DNA of 64,000 nucleotides, taken from positions 1 to 64,000 of the forward strand of contig JAGVNJ010000019.1 of NCBI GenBank assembly GCA_020053305.1, read 5' to 3'. This document shows, piece after piece, positions 47,931-58,319 of this stretch; position 1 is the first letter of the stretch, and the number at the start of each line of letters is the position of its first letter. The DNA is from Candidatus Edwardsiibacteriota bacterium (GTDB lineage Bacteria; Edwardsbacteria; AC1; EtOH8). The position numbers and the translations under genes are program-made. The notes under the pieces were generated by a model. That model saw nothing but the letters and a program-made list of their open reading frames with translations. It ran no database searches and was not told where the DNA came from.

Positions 47931-49310
47931 ATGGCCAAAGTAATGCTCTTAAATCCCCCGGGGGACCGGATATACCTCAGGGACAGCTACTGCAGCAAGG
48001 TCTCCAAGGCGGCCTACCTGACCCCGCCCGTCGATCTGCTGATGATCAGCGGCTATCTGGGCGGGCGGCATGAAATTGTTGCGCTTGACGCCATGGCCGA
48101 CAGGCTCGCTTTTGATTCTGCCATGGGAAGAATAGCGGCCAGCCGCCCGGGTTTTATTATTTCCCTTTTTGGACTGGCTTCGTTCGACAATGACATTGCT
48201 TTTTTCAAACTGATCAAGAAGGCCCTGCCCCGGGTCAAACTTCTAATAAGCGGCGATGCCGGGTTCGATGATACCGAAAAGCTTTTAAGCGATAATACTT
48301 TCATCGATGCTGTTCTGTTGGACTATGCTTCGACTGGATGGCTTCCCTATCTGGATGGCGATGAAAAAAACTCTGTTGATATCGCTTTTTTGTCGAAAGG
48401 AGCATATTGCTGCCGGCGCAGCGCCCGGGCAGAGGAGTATTCCGCAGGCGTTCCCAGGCATGAGATATTTCCTTATAAAAAATACCGGATGCCGTTCGCC
48501 CGCAGTCTGCCTTATACCGGGGTGGTCACTGATTTCGGTTGCCCCTTCAAATGCGATTTCTGCCTGATCGGCCAGCTGCCTTATAAAATGAGGCCGGTGG
48601 AAGAAGTATTGGATGAACTGGAATATCTTAAAGGTCTGGGCATCAAATATTTTTCCTTCGGAGACCAGACCTTTGGAGTTGACCGCAAAAGAACGGCGCT
48701 CCTGCTGGAGGGGATGAATAAAAGGGAGATTGGCCTGCCCTGGGGCTGTTTCTCCCGGGCCGATCTTTTGGCCGAGGATAAATTGCTGTTGATGAAACAG
48801 GCCGGATGTGAATTGCTGATGATAGGAGTGGAATCCGGCAGCCAAGGACTGCTGGACCGGTATCACAAGAACACTACTCTGGAAACCATCCGTCGGGCAT
48901 TTGCCCTTTGCCGGAAGCACCGGATCAGGACAGTGGCCACCTTCATCATCGGACTGCCGGGCGAGACCCGCCAGACGTATGATCAGACAATGAAACTTGC
49001 CTTGGAGCTTGATCCTGATTTCGCCTCCTTCAATCTGCCGGTGGCCAAACCGCTGACGCCCTTAAAATACATGGCCGAAAAGGAAAACTGGGATATTTCC
49101 CGCCAGGGGGACCAGTCAAACGAGGCCGGGATAGTGTCCAGTGAGGTTTCCCCGGAGATGATGAAACAGTGGCAGAAAGAGGCTGTCCGGAAATTTTATC
49201 TGAGGCCGGAGTATCTTATAAAAAGGTTACTGTCTATGCGGTCCTTAACCGAATTAAGGATCAACCTGCAGGAGGCGGCAGGAATATTTTTTAAGAGGCA
49301 GGCGGCATGA
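47931..49310 (+). CDS. B12-binding-domain-type radical SAM protein
   Basis: MLLNPPGDRIY start, CPFKCDFC motif, FGDQTFGVDRKRTALLLEGM. Confidence 0.9.
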   Translation: MAKVMLLNPPGDRIYLRDSYCSKVSKAAYLTPPVDLLMISGYLGGRHEIVALDAMADRLAFDSAMGRIAASRPGFIISLFGLASFDNDIAFFKLIKKALPRVKLLISGDAGFDDTEKLLSDNTFIDAVLLDYASTGWLPYLDGDEKNSVDIAFLSKGAYCCRRSARAEEYSAGVPRHEIFPYKKYRMPFARSLPYTGVVTDFGCPFKCDFCLIGQLPYKMRPVEEVLDELEYLKGLGIKYFSFGDQTFGVDRKRTALLLEGMNKREIGLPWGCFSRADLLAEDKLLLMKQAGCELLMIGVESGSQGLLDRYHKNTTLETIRRAFALCRKHRIRTVATFIIGLPGETRQTYDQTMKLALELDPDFASFNLPVAKPLTPLKYMAEKENWDISRQGDQSNEAGIVSSEVSPEMMKQWQKEAVRKFYLRPEYLIKRLLSMRSLTELRINLQEAAGIFFKRQAA

Positions 49311-50032
49311 AGACTATGGTTATGATCCCGACCTACTGTGAGGCCGAAAATATTGAACGGCTGATAGGACAGATATTCGGCTATGCCTCCCAGGTTGATA
49401 TTCTGGTGGTGGACGATAGTTCCCCCGATGGCACTGGACAATTAATTGATAAACTATCGGTCGAAAATCCGCGGATTCACGTTTTGCATAGAAAGAAACT
49501 GCGGGGAAGGGGCCTGGCCGGGATAGCCGGGCTGCGCTATGCCTTGAACTGGGGGGCCGAGGCCGTTGTGGAGATGGATGCCGACTTCTCTCATGATCCG
49601 AAATATCTGCCGGCCCTGCTGGACGGCTTGAACCAGGCCGATGTGGTGCTGGGCTCCAGATTCGTCAAGGGCGGGGCCGATGTGGGGCGGGGCTTCGTGC
49701 GTCATGCCATCACCGTATTCGCCAACTGGTATATCCGCCTGGTGCTGAAGATCGGGATAAGGGACTGCACTTCCGGCTACCGGGTCTTCAAGCGGGAGGT
49801 GCTGGAGACCATAGACGTTGATTCCCTGATCTCCCGCGGCCCGGCCATCGTGCAGGAGATACTCTACAGCAGCATCCTGTCCGGGTTCCGGGTCAAGGAA
49901 GTGCCGATAGTGTTCATCGACCGGCAGCGGGGCAATTCCAGCTTCAACTTCAAGATCATGTTTGAGGGGTTCCTGATGATCCCCATTCTGCGCTACCTGG
50001 CCAAAAGCGAAAAGTGGGGCCAATTGCGTTGA
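49307..50032 (+). CDS. polyprenol monophosphomannose synthase-like GT2
   Basis: MIPTYCEAENIERLI, VVDDSSPDGTG, VEMDADFSHDPKYLP, DCTSGYRVFKREVLE. Confidence 0.92.
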   Translation: MKTMVMIPTYCEAENIERLIGQIFGYASQVDILVVDDSSPDGTGQLIDKLSVENPRIHVLHRKKLRGRGLAGIAGLRYALNWGAEAVVEMDADFSHDPKYLPALLDGLNQADVVLGSRFVKGGADVGRGFVRHAITVFANWYIRLVLKIGIRDCTSGYRVFKREVLETIDVDSLISRGPAIVQEILYSSILSGFRVKEVPIVFIDRQRGNSSFNFKIMFEGFLMIPILRYLAKSEKWGQLR

Positions 50033-50826
50033 GCGCCGGCAGGAAATATGATTCCGGCAACGCCTATTGGAATGAGGTGGCAGATAAGGTCGGCGGCTAT
50101 TATCTTATTCCCAAACTGGCCGAATATAAAAACCAGGAATATATTGATCTTATAGAGAAATGGGGGGTCGGCACTAATAAGACGATTTTAATTACCGACC
50201 TTTATGAAGCCGTCTTCGGCAATACCGGGATCTATGATTATCTTAACGGCATATCCACTGATATCCTGGGAATGGATATATCTGCCAAATTTTGTTTTAG
50301 GGCCATGGATAATTTCAAGCAGCAAAATGTTGAAATCGGAATCATATCGGGCGATGCCACAATGGCCCCTCTGGCAAGTGAAAGCGTGGAAGTAATAATT
50401 TCTCCCTCGACCTTCGACCATTTCCCACAGATAGATTTGGCCCTGAAGGAATGTTGCCGCATTTTGCGACCTGGGGGGAAATTGGTACTGGCGCTGAATT
50501 CCTCCAATAACCCTTTCTTCAAGCCGGGCGTTCGGCTGGCCGAAAGGGTCAAAAAACATGAATATCAGACCGATCATTTCTATTCCGTCAAACAGGCAAC
50601 AACCCTGCTGAAACAGGCTGGGTTTGCCATCGGGCGGTCGACAGCCATCATGCATGTTCCCATCGGGCTCACAACCCTGATCGAGTTTTTTGACGGAATC
50701 AACAACCCGATCACCGACAGGATCAACGGCATGATGATCGGCGCTTGCCGCAAATGGGGCCGGCTGAATACCCGGCTGAAATTGTTCACCGGTTGGTGGA
50801 TAGTGGTAGAGGGGGTCAAAAGATAG
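50029..50826 (+). CDS. class I SAM-dependent methyltransferase
   Basis: ILGMDISAKFCFRAM, CRILRPGGKLVLALNS; TTG start inferred. Confidence 0.78.
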   Translation: MSAGRKYDSGNAYWNEVADKVGGYYLIPKLAEYKNQEYIDLIEKWGVGTNKTILITDLYEAVFGNTGIYDYLNGISTDILGMDISAKFCFRAMDNFKQQNVEIGIISGDATMAPLASESVEVIISPSTFDHFPQIDLALKECCRILRPGGKLVLALNSSNNPFFKPGVRLAERVKKHEYQTDHFYSVKQATTLLKQAGFAIGRSTAIMHVPIGLTTLIEFFDGINNPITDRINGMMIGACRKWGRLNTRLKLFTGWWIVVEGVKR

Positions 50827-52701
50827 GTGTCTCCAAAACGTATTGGAAAGACCGACAAAAAATTCAGCCAAGCCGTCGGAACGGGGACAACCCGCAGTTG
50901 GGTCTCAAGGTCATGGCCTTACTGGCTGCTGGGACTGCTGGTGTTCCTGGTATATTCCCAGGCGATCGGGTTTGATCTCATTGATTTTGACGATGTCAAA
51001 CTCGCGGCCCTCAGCCGGCAGCAGATACAGGGCCATGTTCCTCTGGTCCGGATATTGACCGGGGATGTGTTCGGCGATGAAACCGGGATCTTTTATCACC
51101 GTCCGGTGCTTTCCCTGTCCCTGCTGGCCGACACCGTCATCGGGGGCGGCGCTCCATGGTTCTATCACCTGTCCAGCATCCTGCTCCATATCCTGGCCTG
51201 CTGCCTGTTCCTGTGGCTGTTGCTTCAGGCGGGGCATAAGAAAGAGCCGGCTTTTCTTCTGGCCCTTATTATCGGGGTGCACCCGGCCCTGGTCCAGGCG
51301 GTGGCCTGGGTCCCGGGACGCAATGATATCCTGCTGGCGGTATTCCTGCTGTTCACCGCCCTCGGACTGTTCCGTTATTTCCGGGGCGGATCCTGGATTT
51401 GGCTGGCTGCTTCGTCGCTTTCGTACCTGCTGGGCCTGTTCACCAAGGAGACGGCGGTCATCTTTTTGTTGATCCTCCCGCCCTGGGCCCTGATGAACGG
51501 CATCAAGCACAGCCGGGGAAAAGCTTTTATAACCGGAGCGGCTCTGCTCGGCCTGTCTGTATTTTGGTTCATAGTCAGGCAGCTGTCGGCGGCCGGAAGA
51601 ACCGGCGGCGATATTCCGATCAGGGAGGGCTTAAAATATGCCGGGAAGGGATTTCTGTCCTATACCGGCAAAGTCGTGCTGCCGTTCAATCTGTCGCTGG
51701 TGCCCGACCATCTGGATGTGAATGTCTTTCCGGGATTGGTCGCCATTGCCGTTTTGGTGTTGGTATTCTGGAGGTTGAGATCGGTCCGCCCCCAAGGATT
51801 GTTCCTGGGCTTGTTGTGGTATGTCCTGTTTCTGATTCCGGCCCTGCCCAATGAGACCTTTCTGGAACACCGCCTCTATGTCCCCCTGATGGGGCTGCTG
51901 TTTGCTTTGGGAGGAATCAAACCCCTGGCCGATCTCAGACTGGGGGATAGAAAACCGACATTAACCTTGGCGGTGCTGGTTGCCTTGTTGATATTCATTA
52001 ACATCGGGCATGCGGCCGGCTTCAATGACCGGGAAACCGCCTGGAGCAGGGCGGTAAAGGTCTCGCCTAATTCGTGGCTGGCCAATATGTCCATGGGCCT
52101 GATATCATCCCGGAGCGGCGACCCGGCCTTGGCCGAAAAATATTACCTGAAGGCCCGGCAGGCCAATCCCGGGAATGCCAAGCTGCAGTTAAATCTGGGA
52201 TTGCTTTACCTGAATAACCGCAGACCGGAACAGGCCAGCAAATTATTTTCCGGATTATTAATCACCCATCCGGATTATCCCGGGGCCAATTATAACCTGG
52301 GTCAGTCTCTGGACCGGCTGAAAAAATACGACCAGGCTGCTGAATGCTATCGGCGGGAATTGGCTAACGACTCAACCAATACCGATGCCAGGATCGCGCT
52401 GGGGGCCTCGCTGGCCGAGATCGGCCGGTATGATGAAGCCAGGGCATCATTCTTGTCGGCGCTGCAATTGGATCAAAATAATTATGAGGCTTTGCTTAAC
52501 CTGGGAGTGATCGAATTCAGGGCCAAGAATATTGCCGGGGCCCAAGACTGGCTGGAACGGGCGGTCCGGGCTTCCCCGGAACGGGCGGAGGGGCACCTGA
52601 ACCTGGGGTATGCTTACCGGGCGGGGAATCGCCTGCCCGAAGCCCGAAGGGAGTTTGGGATCGCCGCCCGGATCGATCCGGCATACAATAATATCAAATG
52701 A
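50827..52701 (+). CDS. polytopic membrane protein with C-terminal TPR repeats
   Basis: DFDDVKLAA, FYHLSSILLHILACCLF, AWVPGRNDILLAVF; TPRs. Confidence 0.88.
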   Translation: MSPKRIGKTDKKFSQAVGTGTTRSWVSRSWPYWLLGLLVFLVYSQAIGFDLIDFDDVKLAALSRQQIQGHVPLVRILTGDVFGDETGIFYHRPVLSLSLLADTVIGGGAPWFYHLSSILLHILACCLFLWLLLQAGHKKEPAFLLALIIGVHPALVQAVAWVPGRNDILLAVFLLFTALGLFRYFRGGSWIWLAASSLSYLLGLFTKETAVIFLLILPPWALMNGIKHSRGKAFITGAALLGLSVFWFIVRQLSAAGRTGGDIPIREGLKYAGKGFLSYTGKVVLPFNLSLVPDHLDVNVFPGLVAIAVLVLVFWRLRSVRPQGLFLGLLWYVLFLIPALPNETFLEHRLYVPLMGLLFALGGIKPLADLRLGDRKPTLTLAVLVALLIFINIGHAAGFNDRETAWSRAVKVSPNSWLANMSMGLISSRSGDPALAEKYYLKARQANPGNAKLQLNLGLLYLNNRRPEQASKLFSGLLITHPDYPGANYNLGQSLDRLKKYDQAAECYRRELANDSTNTDARIALGASLAEIGRYDEARASFLSALQLDQNNYEALLNLGVIEFRAKNIAGAQDWLERAVRASPERAEGHLNLGYAYRAGNRLPEARREFGIAARIDPAYNNIK

Positions 52702-52896
52702 TGATCAGGAGCCATTGACGGGAATTTCGGGGTTTGAACCCAGGGCCACAACGGCAACGGTTGAAGAACACGGCGCACCACCGGAGATTTACAGCCGACA
52801 GATACTATCAAAGCGCTGCTGAGGGGATAATCTTTTCCGCTTATCCCAAACCAACACCGTTATAAAACATCAATAAAATTTATTGTGTATTGCCGG

Positions 52897-53772
52897 ATGA
52901 ATTCGCCGAAAATATATTTTACGGCGCCCAAAGAATATCATCAAATTGTCGCCGGATTAATCCGCGATAAGTGCGAAAAAAACGCGCGGACAGTAACGAT
53001 TGATGCCAGGGAAATTGCTCTTTGGGATATCAATTTAAATTTTATTATCGGCGTATTGTCGAAGAATAAAAAACCGGAAATCTTGAAGGTGTTGGATCTG
53101 GGCTGCGGATACGGCTTCCATACCAATGCCGTAGGCGGTCTCAAATGCCGAACGTTAGGGATCGACATAAACGAGCCAGCCATTGATTTTGCCAAGGGGC
53201 ATAATTTATTTCCCAAAAAGATCATTTTTTCAAATAAAGCCGTTGAGGATTTGCCCGGCAGAAAAGAGTTTGACGCCATAATTGTCAGTGAATTACTGGA
53301 GCATTGCGTTGACCCCGAAGACATTGTCGCCCAGTGTAAACGCCTGATAAAAAATCACGGGATTATAATATTCACCGGACCCAATGGGCGCAGCCTCAGG
53401 GAGTTGGTGGAGATGCTGCTGTTGCCGGTGCGAAGAACCAAAAGGGGCCCGAAAATTCTAAGAAAGATAAGAAATATTGCTTCCCGGATAGTAAATAGTC
53501 AAATCACGGCTTGGGATATATTTGCCGATGATTATCACAAACGGTTTTATACCATGAACGGGTTGTTATCGTTGTTCTCAAAATACGGCTTTATATTAAG
53601 GGAATATCAAAATCAGGATTTCACGGCCACTCTGCTGGGGACAATATTCCCGTATATTAAATTTCCGGCGGGCTTGCTTAAGTTTGATTATAAAACGGCT
53701 GACCGCTTGCCTTATTATCTGGCCGGAGGCTGGATGATGGTTTTTGAACAGCGAGGTGAATATGGCGATTGA
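52897..53772 (+). CDS. class I SAM-dependent methyltransferase
   Basis: KVLDLGCGYGFHTNAVGG, DAIIVSELLEHCVDPEDIV; AT-rich. Confidence 0.85.
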   Translation: MNSPKIYFTAPKEYHQIVAGLIRDKCEKNARTVTIDAREIALWDINLNFIIGVLSKNKKPEILKVLDLGCGYGFHTNAVGGLKCRTLGIDINEPAIDFAKGHNLFPKKIIFSNKAVEDLPGRKEFDAIIVSELLEHCVDPEDIVAQCKRLIKNHGIIIFTGPNGRSLRELVEMLLLPVRRTKRGPKILRKIRNIASRIVNSQITAWDIFADDYHKRFYTMNGLLSLFSKYGFILREYQNQDFTATLLGTIFPYIKFPAGLLKFDYKTADRLPYYLAGGWMMVFEQRGEYGD

Positions 53773-55006
53773 AAAAACCCAGGCCTGCCTGCCGGGCGAT
53801 GATCCGGTGAAATCAATGGAGGCAACAATAAAAAGGACCGTCAAGGAGCACGGCACCCCGCTGGAGATCGCTTCCTGCGGCATGCTGTCCGGCAACATGG
53901 CCCGGGCCCGCCAGATCATGACCCCGTACGGCTGGCAGGATAATATCTTCTATTCTTACAAGACCAACCCGGTGCCGGAGGCATTAAAGATTCTGCATCA
54001 GAACGGGGCCGGGGCCGAGGTGATCTCGGAGCGGGAGCTGAACCTGGCGCTTGATCTGGGCCTCAAGCCTGATCGGATAGTCTTCAACGGCATATACAAA
54101 TCTCCGGCAGCCCTGAAGACCGCGGTGGATAAAAGGATCAAATGCATAAATATCGATGCCCCGCAGGAATTGGATATCGTCAATCAGTTGTCAAAGGATG
54201 CCGAATACAAGATAGGACTGGGCCTGCGGGTCCGTCCCTCGGTGGGCTGGCAGGGCCAGTTCGGACATATCATCAAAGACGGCTCGGCCTACGCCATGGC
54301 CCAAAAGATCTCGGTCAATAAAAAACTCGATCTTAAAACCATTCATTTCCATCTGGGCAGCAGTAATTTAGCGACATATCGCCGGGCAATAGAGGAATCT
54401 TTAGCCTTCATCGGAATCTTAAACCGAAAATTGGGGACCGCTATCCGGGCGCTGGATATCGGAGGGGGCTTTCCGGGTCCTGATATGCGGATGCTGACCA
54501 TTTGGGAGCAGGGGTGGCTGCGGCTGTGGGACCGGCCGTGGCCTTTTCCGGCAGCCGGGCCGAATGATGGATTTAAGATAATGGAGGAAACGGCTGAATA
54601 TTTTAACAGCGCCAGGGCAAAGTATGGTTTGAATGATCTGGAGATGTGGACCGAGCCGGGCCGTTTGATAACCGGGGACGCTCAGATCCTGGCGGTCAAA
54701 GTGGTGGGTTTGCGTAAATCTGGCCGGAAGAATTACGCCGTAGTGGATGGCGGCCGGGTGGGGGCGGCCGGGCCGCTGGTGGGCGAGACGCGGAAAGTGT
54801 CTGTTTTGGGAAAAACAGCAGGTATTAAGAATAAGGTTTACGATATTGTGGGCCCCACCTGCATGCCCTGGGACCGGCTGTTCGCCGGGGTCAGATTGCC
54901 AAAACTGGAGATGGGGGACATCCTGATAATCGAAGGGGCCGGGGCTTATTTTGTCCCGATGGAGGCAGAATTCTCATTTGATAAACCGAAATTTGTAATG
55001 CAATAG
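53762..55006 (+). CDS. group IV PLP-dependent decarboxylase-fold protein (diaminopimelate decarboxylase-like)
   Basis: YSYKTNP PLP lysine, HFHLGSS, LDIGGGFP, TEPGRLI, GPTCMPWDRL. Confidence 0.9.
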   Translation: MAIEKTQACLPGDDPVKSMEATIKRTVKEHGTPLEIASCGMLSGNMARARQIMTPYGWQDNIFYSYKTNPVPEALKILHQNGAGAEVISERELNLALDLGLKPDRIVFNGIYKSPAALKTAVDKRIKCINIDAPQELDIVNQLSKDAEYKIGLGLRVRPSVGWQGQFGHIIKDGSAYAMAQKISVNKKLDLKTIHFHLGSSNLATYRRAIEESLAFIGILNRKLGTAIRALDIGGGFPGPDMRMLTIWEQGWLRLWDRPWPFPAAGPNDGFKIMEETAEYFNSARAKYGLNDLEMWTEPGRLITGDAQILAVKVVGLRKSGRKNYAVVDGGRVGAAGPLVGETRKVSVLGKTAGIKNKVYDIVGPTCMPWDRLFAGVRLPKLEMGDILIIEGAGAYFVPMEAEFSFDKPKFVMQ

Positions 55007-55016
55007 GGGTTTAAAT

Positions 55017-56189
55017 TTGAGCAACGGAAATAAACCCACGGTATTCATATTGGAGGGCAATTTTCTGGGTCTGGAGATGGCCCGGGAACTACGGGATGCC
55101 GGATGTAGCGTAGTAGTGGTGGGCCACTTGAAAAGCGACATCGCCCTGTACGTCAGGGGTGTGAAGGGCGTTGTGCTGCCGTTGCCCCAGGATGCCCCGG
55201 ATGCTTTGATGGCCGGTCTTATGAAGGCGGGCGGAGAAGTTAAGGGGGAAAAGGTGATAATAGGGGCCAGCGAGGGATACGGGAAATGGCTGTCCCAGAA
55301 TAAAAGAGAATTATTCCCGCATTTCAAAATGCTCGATTGCCAAGTTGATGATATCGCCGCAATGTTGGACAAATGGAACCAGCTGCAGACGGCAGTGTCG
55401 GCGGGTATCGCCATACCCCAAAGCTCGATATTAGATGAAAATTGTAAGCCGGCAAATAATATAAAATTCCCGGTGGTGGTAAAGGCCAGGTTTTCCCCCA
55501 AGTCAGTGTCTTTCAGGGATTCCCTGGGTGAAAAGGTTATTATTGCCAACAATGACCTGGAGTTGAGCAAGGCCTGCGCAAAAACAACCAGCCTCGGTTT
55601 CAAACCGATGATACAGGAAGTGATTCCCGGGGTTGATTACAACCAATTTCTATTCGGTGCGGCGGTAAAGGACGGGAAGCCCTATGCCGTCTGTTTGACT
55701 CAAAAGCTTAAAACAAACCCCCAGCCCTACGGCAGCGGGGTGGTGATCCGGACCATCTATCACCAGGAGATTTATGATGCCGGGTTGAAATTTTTAAAGC
55801 AGATAAATTACTCCGGAATCTGCGACATCGAATTCATGCGCAACTGGGATACCGGCGAATTCCAATTTATTGAGTTCAATCCCCGCTATGGGCTGGGGCA
55901 GAGGGTTTCCCAAATGGCCGGGGTCAGCCTGGCTGAGATGGCGGTTGATCTGGCTCTGGGAACCACCCCCACGGATATCAAAATTGCCGAGCCGGGCTTT
56001 TACTGGGTCTATTTTGACGAGTGGGTAAAGGAAAAAGTAATGCCCTGGCGGAATTCGTTTATCAAACAACTACGGAGACGGGATAATACCGCAAGAATTA
56101 TCGATTTTAGGGACATAACCCCGGAAGCTTTTCATCTGTTGAATATTCTAAATCTAAAATTAAAAAGATTAATAAACAGATCTCGATAA
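55017..56189 (+). CDS. ATP-grasp domain protein
   Basis: FPVVVKARF, MIQEVIPGVDYNQFLFGAAV, GICDIEFMRNWDTGEFQFIEFNPRYGLGQ. Confidence 0.85.
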   Translation: MSNGNKPTVFILEGNFLGLEMARELRDAGCSVVVVGHLKSDIALYVRGVKGVVLPLPQDAPDALMAGLMKAGGEVKGEKVIIGASEGYGKWLSQNKRELFPHFKMLDCQVDDIAAMLDKWNQLQTAVSAGIAIPQSSILDENCKPANNIKFPVVVKARFSPKSVSFRDSLGEKVIIANNDLELSKACAKTTSLGFKPMIQEVIPGVDYNQFLFGAAVKDGKPYAVCLTQKLKTNPQPYGSGVVIRTIYHQEIYDAGLKFLKQINYSGICDIEFMRNWDTGEFQFIEFNPRYGLGQRVSQMAGVSLAEMAVDLALGTTPTDIKIAEPGFYWVYFDEWVKEKVMPWRNSFIKQLRRRDNTARIIDFRDITPEAFHLLNILNLKLKRLINRSR

Positions 56190-56236
56190 GAAACGGATAT
56201 GTTCGTTAAAAGATATCCCAGAATTGAACCGATTCA

Positions 56237-57232
56237 TTGATAGGTACAAGAGTGTTTCTAAGCAAAATTAAAAAGAAAATCGCATACATCCTTCGCCAGA
56301 CAGGGTTGGGTAATCGGATTTATTTTATGCTTAAGCAAATAATTCGAAAGCCGGTAATAGATTTTAAATTTCCAAACCTGATAAGCATCGAAGTTGCAAG
56401 TGCTTGCAGCCTAAATTGCGTACATTGTCCGTCGCACAGTAAAGATACGATAGGTAATAAAAGGGAATTGGGATTTATTGACATCGAATTATTTAATAAA
56501 GCGATGGATGAAATTGACTGCTATGGCAAAAGGAGAATATATCTTCATAAGGATGGAGAACCGCTGTTACATCCGAAATTTCCTGAAATATTGCATCGTC
56601 TTAAATTGCACAAAGAACATGAAATATATTTGACGACCAATGCCAGCCATTTGACGGATCCTATGTCGAAATTGTTATTGGATGCCAGGGTAGATATAAT
56701 TAATTTTAGCATCGGGGCATTTACACCTGAAATGTATAAGCACATTAGAGGTGGGGACCTGTCTCGGGTTGTGGCCAATATCCGTAATTTCTTAAATATA
56801 CGGAATGGCTCCGCATGGAAGCCACACGTTATTGTGCAAATTATTGATTTGCAGACGATAAAAATGGACGATGAAATTAAATGCTTTAAAAAGTATTGGA
56901 GCCAATTTGACGTTGAGGTTCAAGTATGGGATGAGCTTACATGGGGCATAAAAGCAGATGCACGCCGGCATGGCTATCGTTATCCCTGCTATTCGTTGTG
57001 GGATTCATTCAATATAAATTCGGACGGCACTGTTACGGCTTGTTGCATGGATTGGAATCAAACCCTTAAAATTGGCGATTTCAAGAAACAGGGTATTTTA
57101 CAAATATGGAATGGCGACAAGTTGAAAACATATCGCTGTGATCACATGAACAATGATTTTGAAGATATGCCAATTTGTAAGCTATGCAATTACTGGCATT
57201 GGCAGACCATGCTTAGGAAATATACATGCTAA
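56237..57232 (+). CDS. radical SAM/SPASM-like protein
   Basis: CSLNCVHC; C-terminal INSDGTVTACCMDW...CKLC; AT-rich. Confidence 0.9.
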   Translation: MIGTRVFLSKIKKKIAYILRQTGLGNRIYFMLKQIIRKPVIDFKFPNLISIEVASACSLNCVHCPSHSKDTIGNKRELGFIDIELFNKAMDEIDCYGKRRIYLHKDGEPLLHPKFPEILHRLKLHKEHEIYLTTNASHLTDPMSKLLLDARVDIINFSIGAFTPEMYKHIRGGDLSRVVANIRNFLNIRNGSAWKPHVIVQIIDLQTIKMDDEIKCFKKYWSQFDVEVQVWDELTWGIKADARRHGYRYPCYSLWDSFNINSDGTVTACCMDWNQTLKIGDFKKQGILQIWNGDKLKTYRCDHMNNDFEDMPICKLCNYWHWQTMLRKYTC

Positions 57233-57308
57233 CAGCATATGGTAGGGCTATTTAACGGTTACGGTCGGTTGGCTTTATAGTATGGCAGTTGGATAAATTA
57301 TTGAATAA

Positions 57309-58316
57309 ATGTTGCAGGAAAAAATAATATATAATAACGCCCATGAATTGCCGGAAATATGGGAATCAGGGTTGTTCGGGCGTTCCAAATTGTATGAAAG
57401 ATCTTTTTTGGCTCATATCCAAAAGGGATCAAATAGCAAGCAATGCTATTATATAATCAAGACCGCGAATAGACTTGATGGTGGAATTGTCTCATCGGTG
57501 AAATTGCGGGCGACCAGATGGCTTCCTCCCATGGATACAGTTATCTGCCGGTACCCCTTGTCGCTTCCAACCAGAGGATATTCCCTGTCTCAAACAGCTT
57601 TTGAGGCGGCGGTGAATATTGTATCGGAAAGAAGCGAGGGCCTGAAAATGATAATATGCGACGAAAAAATACCTAACATAATCCCCCCAGGCTGGAAGAC
57701 AAAGAACGGTATGCCTTATGCGATATTTTTCAATAGATATAAGACGTTTGAAGAATACTTGGATGGTTTAAAGAAGAATTATCGGAAATCAATCAAAAGA
57801 TCTTTAACTAAATTTAAAGAAGTCATTATTTGTGAAGAAAAAGGGAATGAGTTTTCAGACAAACATTACCGGCTTTATCAGGCAGTCTCCCGGAAAGCCA
57901 GATACAAGGGGTTTTTTATGTCTCAACCCTTTTTTACGGATATAAATATTGATCATATATATTTAACCGCTTATTTTAGAGGTCAAATTATCGGATGGTT
58001 AATTCTTTTACTTGACGGCACAACCGTTTATGCCCCTGTCTGTGGATTCGATCTAAAAAAGAACCTTCAATACGATATCTGGAGAAACCTTCATCTATCG
58101 GCTATAAGGAAAGCTATTGATGGCAAGTATTCAAGTATTGATTTTGGTGACACTGCTGAGGTCGGCAAAACAAGGCTAGGATGCGTTTTGAAACCAAGAT
58201 ACTTATTGGTAAAGCATGAGAACAAATTGTTGAACGTTCTATTGTCATTCTCCCGGTGGTTCGAATACAAGCCAACAGGGGCGATGCCACGACCATATAA
58301 ACGAAACGAGGGCTAA
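57309..58316 (+). CDS. FemAB/GNAT-fold acyltransferase-like protein
   Basis: LDGLKKNYRKSIKRSL, HLSAIRKAIDGKYSSIDFGDTAEVGKTRLG; AT-rich. Confidence 0.7.
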   Translation: MLQEKIIYNNAHELPEIWESGLFGRSKLYERSFLAHIQKGSNSKQCYYIIKTANRLDGGIVSSVKLRATRWLPPMDTVICRYPLSLPTRGYSLSQTAFEAAVNIVSERSEGLKMIICDEKIPNIIPPGWKTKNGMPYAIFFNRYKTFEEYLDGLKKNYRKSIKRSLTKFKEVIICEEKGNEFSDKHYRLYQAVSRKARYKGFFMSQPFFTDINIDHIYLTAYFRGQIIGWLILLLDGTTVYAPVCGFDLKKNLQYDIWRNLHLSAIRKAIDGKYSSIDFGDTAEVGKTRLGCVLKPRYLLVKHENKLLNVLLSFSRWFEYKPTGAMPRPYKRNEG

Positions 58317-58319
58317 GTG

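Noticed and set aside
52610-52822. 70-aa + strand ORF at the end of the membrane/TPR gene
   Set aside because: Mostly overlaps the TPR frame and lacks a convincing RBS or family resemblance.
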